Shown here one piece after another: positions 4,790-7,314 of a stretch of DNA of 7,314 bases. The stretch comes from Acinetobacter sp. (GTDB lineage Bacteria > Pseudomonadota > Gammaproteobacteria > Pseudomonadales > Moraxellaceae), in assembly GCA_030152675.1 (NCBI GenBank), contig JASLIY010000014.1:1-7314 (forward strand), written 5' to 3'. Numbering within the stretch: position 1 is the stretch's first letter; each line of letters begins with the position of its first letter. Below the pieces are notes generated by a model. That model had not been told where the DNA came from. It saw only the letters and a program-made list of their open reading frames with translations, and ran no database searches. The position numbers and the translations under genes were made by a program.

Positions 4790-7177
4790 ATGACGCAAAA
4801 ATCTAAAGCTGTCGGCGATGATCAACATCCAAAAACCAAAACCTGTTGTGGGTCATCCACACCGATTCAACAGCCCACAGATTTGCACCCTGACCAAGCT
4901 TCAAAGCATGCTCAGGCACATGTGCATGATGACTCGCACGCAGAACATGCGCATTCGCATCGCCATACAGACGATGTAAAAGACGCCTGTGCCAGTACCT
5001 CTTCATGTTGTGGCACTGAAAGCGACCAACACCAGCATGCACCTGCAGTCGCGGTGCAATTGGCGGCCACGCAACAAGAAGGGGATTATCTGCGCAGTTC
5101 GATGCGCATCATGCAGATGGACTGTCCAACCGAAGAAGGCTTGATCCAGAAAAAGCTCGGTCAGATGCCGAGTGTAATTCGACTTGAGTTTAATCTGATG
5201 CAGCGTGTGCTGACTGTGGTACATGAGCCTCAAGCCTTGCCAGAGATCGTTAAAGCGCTGCAAGAACTTGGTTTTGAGCCTGAACTGGCCAATGATCACG
5301 GCAAGTTTGATCAACCCGCACTTGAAAAGCAGCAGCCGATTTGGCTCTTGGCGTTGGCCGGTTGTTTTGCCTTTGCTGCCGAAGTCGGCGACTGGATGAG
5401 TTTGCCGACTTGGTTGGTCTTGCTCGCCAGTGTGATTGCGATTGCAATGTCGGGAATTGGCACTTATAAAAAAGGCCTGATCGCGGTCAAGAACTTCAAT
5501 CTGAATATTAATGCGCTGATGAGTATCGCGGTCACAGGTGCGCTCATCATTGGACATTGGCCAGAAGCGGCGATGGTCATGGTGTTGTTTTCTTTGGCAG
5601 AACTCATCGAGGCCCGATCTTTGGCCCGTGCCCGCAACGCCATCGGTCAATTGATGCAACTGGCACCGGAGCAGGTCACAGTGCAACAAGCCAATGGTGA
5701 ATGGGAAACCGTGGCTGCTGCTGAGGTGGCGATTGGGAGCATGGTACGGGTTAAACCAGGTGAGAAAATTGGTTTAGATGGGGTGATCAGCAAAGGCCAA
5801 TCCAGTATTAATCAATCCCCGATCACCGGCGAAAGTCTGCCTGTTGATAAGGGGGAGGGCGATCCGGTTTTTGCAGGCACCATCAATGAGTCTGGTTCTT
5901 TTGAATATCGTGTCAGTGCTGGCGCGGACAATACCACTTTGGCCCGTATCATCCATGCCGTGGAAGAAGCCCAAGGCGAGAAAGCGCCCACACAACGTTT
6001 TGTCGATCGCTTTGCCAAAGTCTACACGCCATTGGTGTTTATATTTGCGATCTTGATCGCCGTGATTCCGCCGCTATTCCTTGGCGGGGTATGGTTTGAC
6101 TGGATTTATAAAGCGCTGGTGATCTTGGTTATCGCCTGTCCATGTGCGTTGGTGATCTCGACCCCAGTGACTGTGGTGAGTGGTTTGGCAGCAGCTGCGC
6201 GTCAAGGCATCTTGATCAAGGGTGGGGTGTATTTGGAGCAAGGTCGATTATTGAAGTTTTTAGCCTTTGATAAGACCGGCACCATTACTCACGGCCAACC
6301 GAAACAGACTGATTTTCAAGTCTTGCATGGTGATCACAACGAAGTACAGACTTTGTTGATCAGCCTCGCCAGTCGTTCCGATCACCCTGTTTCTCAAGCG
6401 ATTGTACAAGCCGGTACTGCGGATCAGCGATTTATCGATGTAGACAACTTTACTGCCTTGGCAGGTCGAGGGACGCGTGGCGTGATGCAAGGCGTGAGCT
6501 ATTGGTTGGGTAATCATCGCCTGATCCATGACATGGATTATTGCTCACCAGAATTAGAAGCACAGATTGAAGTTTTTGAACGACAAGGTAAAACGGTGGT
6601 GTTGTTCGCCAAAGATCAGCAGGTCTTGGCCTTGGTCGCCGTGGCAGATACGGTGAAAGCAACCAGTGCCGAAGCGATTCAATCGCTCAAGGCCATGGGC
6701 GTGAAAACCCTGATGCTGAGTGGAGACAATCCGCATACCGTGGATGCCATTGCTGCCCAAGTCGGGATGAATGATGCCAAGGGCAATTTACTCCCCGAGG
6801 ATAAACTCAATCTGGTCGCCAGTTATGCTGAGACCAGTCACATCGGCATGGTTGGCGATGGTATCAATGATGCGCCGGCCTTGGCGCGTGCCAATATTGG
6901 CTTTGCCATGGGCGCGATGGGCACTGATGTGGCGATTGAAACGGCAGACGTGGCCTTGATGGATGATGATCTGCGCAAGATCCCGAGCTTTATTGCACTG
7001 TCGAAAAAGACCCATCAAATCTTGGTGCAGAATATTAGCTTGGCCTTGATCACCAAAGCACTGTTCCTGATCCTGACTTTACTGAATCTCGGAAGTATGT
7101 GGATGGCTGTATTTGCCGATGTGGGCGTCAGTTTGCTGGTGGTTGCCAATGGTCTACGTTTGTTAAGACATCAATAA
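4790..7177 (+). CDS. cadA: Zn/Cd/Pb-exporting P1B-type ATPase
   Basis: A 795-residue inner-membrane pump that hydrolyses ATP to export Zn(II), Cd(II) or Pb(II). The N-terminal tail has CCGSS (19-23), a His-rich stretch (33-60) and CCGTE (74-78), then a ferredoxin-like heavy-metal domain (about 103-168) whose motif is MDCPTEE (110-116), with one Cys instead of CxxC. Eight membrane segments are expected (about 184-200, 206-225, 241-256, 260-276, 413-433, 439-463, 748-765, 769-789). Key residues: TGES actuator motif (346-349), CPC metal site (450-452), DKTGT with phosphorylated Asp494, SDHPVS nucleotide-binding motif (His532), MLSGDNP (642-648), GDGINDAP (689-696), Lys756 in the seventh segment and Asp777 in the eighth. 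CPC with these last two is the ZntA/CadA signature, not that of copper pumps. All catalytic motifs are intact. The ATG at 4790 follows AAAGGG and the CadR-controlled promoter. CadA and ZntA cannot be told apart by substrate from sequence. Confidence 0.95.
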   Translation: MTQKSKAVGDDQHPKTKTCCGSSTPIQQPTDLHPDQASKHAQAHVHDDSHAEHAHSHRHTDDVKDACASTSSCCGTESDQHQHAPAVAVQLAATQQEGDYLRSSMRIMQMDCPTEEGLIQKKLGQMPSVIRLEFNLMQRVLTVVHEPQALPEIVKALQELGFEPELANDHGKFDQPALEKQQPIWLLALAGCFAFAAEVGDWMSLPTWLVLLASVIAIAMSGIGTYKKGLIAVKNFNLNINALMSIAVTGALIIGHWPEAAMVMVLFSLAELIEARSLARARNAIGQLMQLAPEQVTVQQANGEWETVAAAEVAIGSMVRVKPGEKIGLDGVISKGQSSINQSPITGESLPVDKGEGDPVFAGTINESGSFEYRVSAGADNTTLARIIHAVEEAQGEKAPTQRFVDRFAKVYTPLVFIFAILIAVIPPLFLGGVWFDWIYKALVILVIACPCALVISTPVTVVSGLAAAARQGILIKGGVYLEQGRLLKFLAFDKTGTITHGQPKQTDFQVLHGDHNEVQTLLISLASRSDHPVSQAIVQAGTADQRFIDVDNFTALAGRGTRGVMQGVSYWLGNHRLIHDMDYCSPELEAQIEVFERQGKTVVLFAKDQQVLALVAVADTVKATSAEAIQSLKAMGVKTLMLSGDNPHTVDAIAAQVGMNDAKGNLLPEDKLNLVASYAETSHIGMVGDGINDAPALARANIGFAMGAMGTDVAIETADVALMDDDLRKIPSFIALSKKTHQILVQNISLALITKALFLILTLLNLGSMWMAVFADVGVSLLVVANGLRLLRHQ

Positions 7178-7253
7178 GCTGGCATCGCATAAGGTTGTAA
7201 GGCGAATGTGTTGAGCAATCTAGCGCATGAAAGACTGAACGTTTTTAACGTTG

Positions 7254-7281
7254 AAGCCAGTGTCTTAAGTCACTGGCTTTT
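7254..7281 (+). terminator. Rho-independent terminator downstream of cadA
   Basis: AAGCCAGTG (7254-7262) pairs perfectly with CACTGGCTT (7271-7279), a 9-bp stem with an 8-base loop, followed by two more T. It lies 77 bases after the cadA stop. Just upstream, AACGTT (7238-7243) and AACGTT (7247-7252) around TTT make a second small hairpin. The main stem is also flanked by AAAAG when read leftward, so it may work in both directions. Confidence 0.7.
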
Positions 7282-7314
7282 GTGATGTTGAGGTATCGAC
7301 TGCTTCAAATGCGC

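Noticed and set aside
5003..5689. Minus-strand open frame of 228 codons inside cadA
   Set aside because: It is antisense to the well-supported ATPase, rich in His, Gln and Arg, and shows no family motif.
4790..7177. Copper-exporting ATPase (CopA)
   Set aside because: The CPC motif occurs with Lys756 and Asp777 in the last two membrane segments and a CadR-type regulator, which is the Zn/Cd/Pb pattern.

Overview
The window looks like a chromosomal segment from a gammaproteobacterium, most likely Acinetobacter or a close Moraxellaceae relative. This rests on gene content, the MNKIKK-type lipoprotein signal and moderate base composition (about half G+C by eye in the genes), not on a marker gene, so the genus is an inference. 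No mobile element, tRNA, rRNA or CRISPR array was seen. The density is ordinary, with five protein genes and one gene-poor stretch of 470 bases.

Layout. Bases 2-1075 (+) hold the 3' part of an acyl-CoA-dehydrogenase-fold flavoprotein of the DszC/SfnB type, linked by family to sulfur scavenging or desulfurisation. Bases 1076-1545 contain no confident gene. They do hold a hairpin whose U-tract is on the minus strand and a short minus-strand open frame that resembles a protein C-terminus, together suggesting the relic of a lost convergent gene. Bases 1546-2820 (+) encode a predicted outer-membrane lipoprotein with an 'esterase-like activity of phytase' domain, followed by a hairpin terminator. 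Bases 2950-4179 (+) encode an MFS transporter of the YnfM family with its own good ribosome binding site.

The 3' half is a compact heavy-metal resistance module. A MerR-family regulator of the CadR/PbrR type (4245-4715, minus) is divergent from a long P1B-type Zn/Cd/Pb-exporting ATPase (4790-7177, plus). The 74-base gap carries a textbook MerR-type promoter: TTGAGT and TTTAAT hexamers with a 19-base spacer filled by a perfect 7-1-7 inverted repeat. The inferred logic is that CadR bound to this dyad remodels the over-long promoter when its cysteines bind metal, switching on cadA. CadA then pumps the divalent metal out of the cytoplasm. A strong hairpin (7254-7281) closes the module, and a possible convergent gene tail reaches it from beyond the window.

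I did not find a clearly undescribed system. The points most worth a second look are the unusual metal-binding N-terminus of CadA, the ligand set of CadR, the relic in 1128-1325 and the lipoprotein of unknown substrate.
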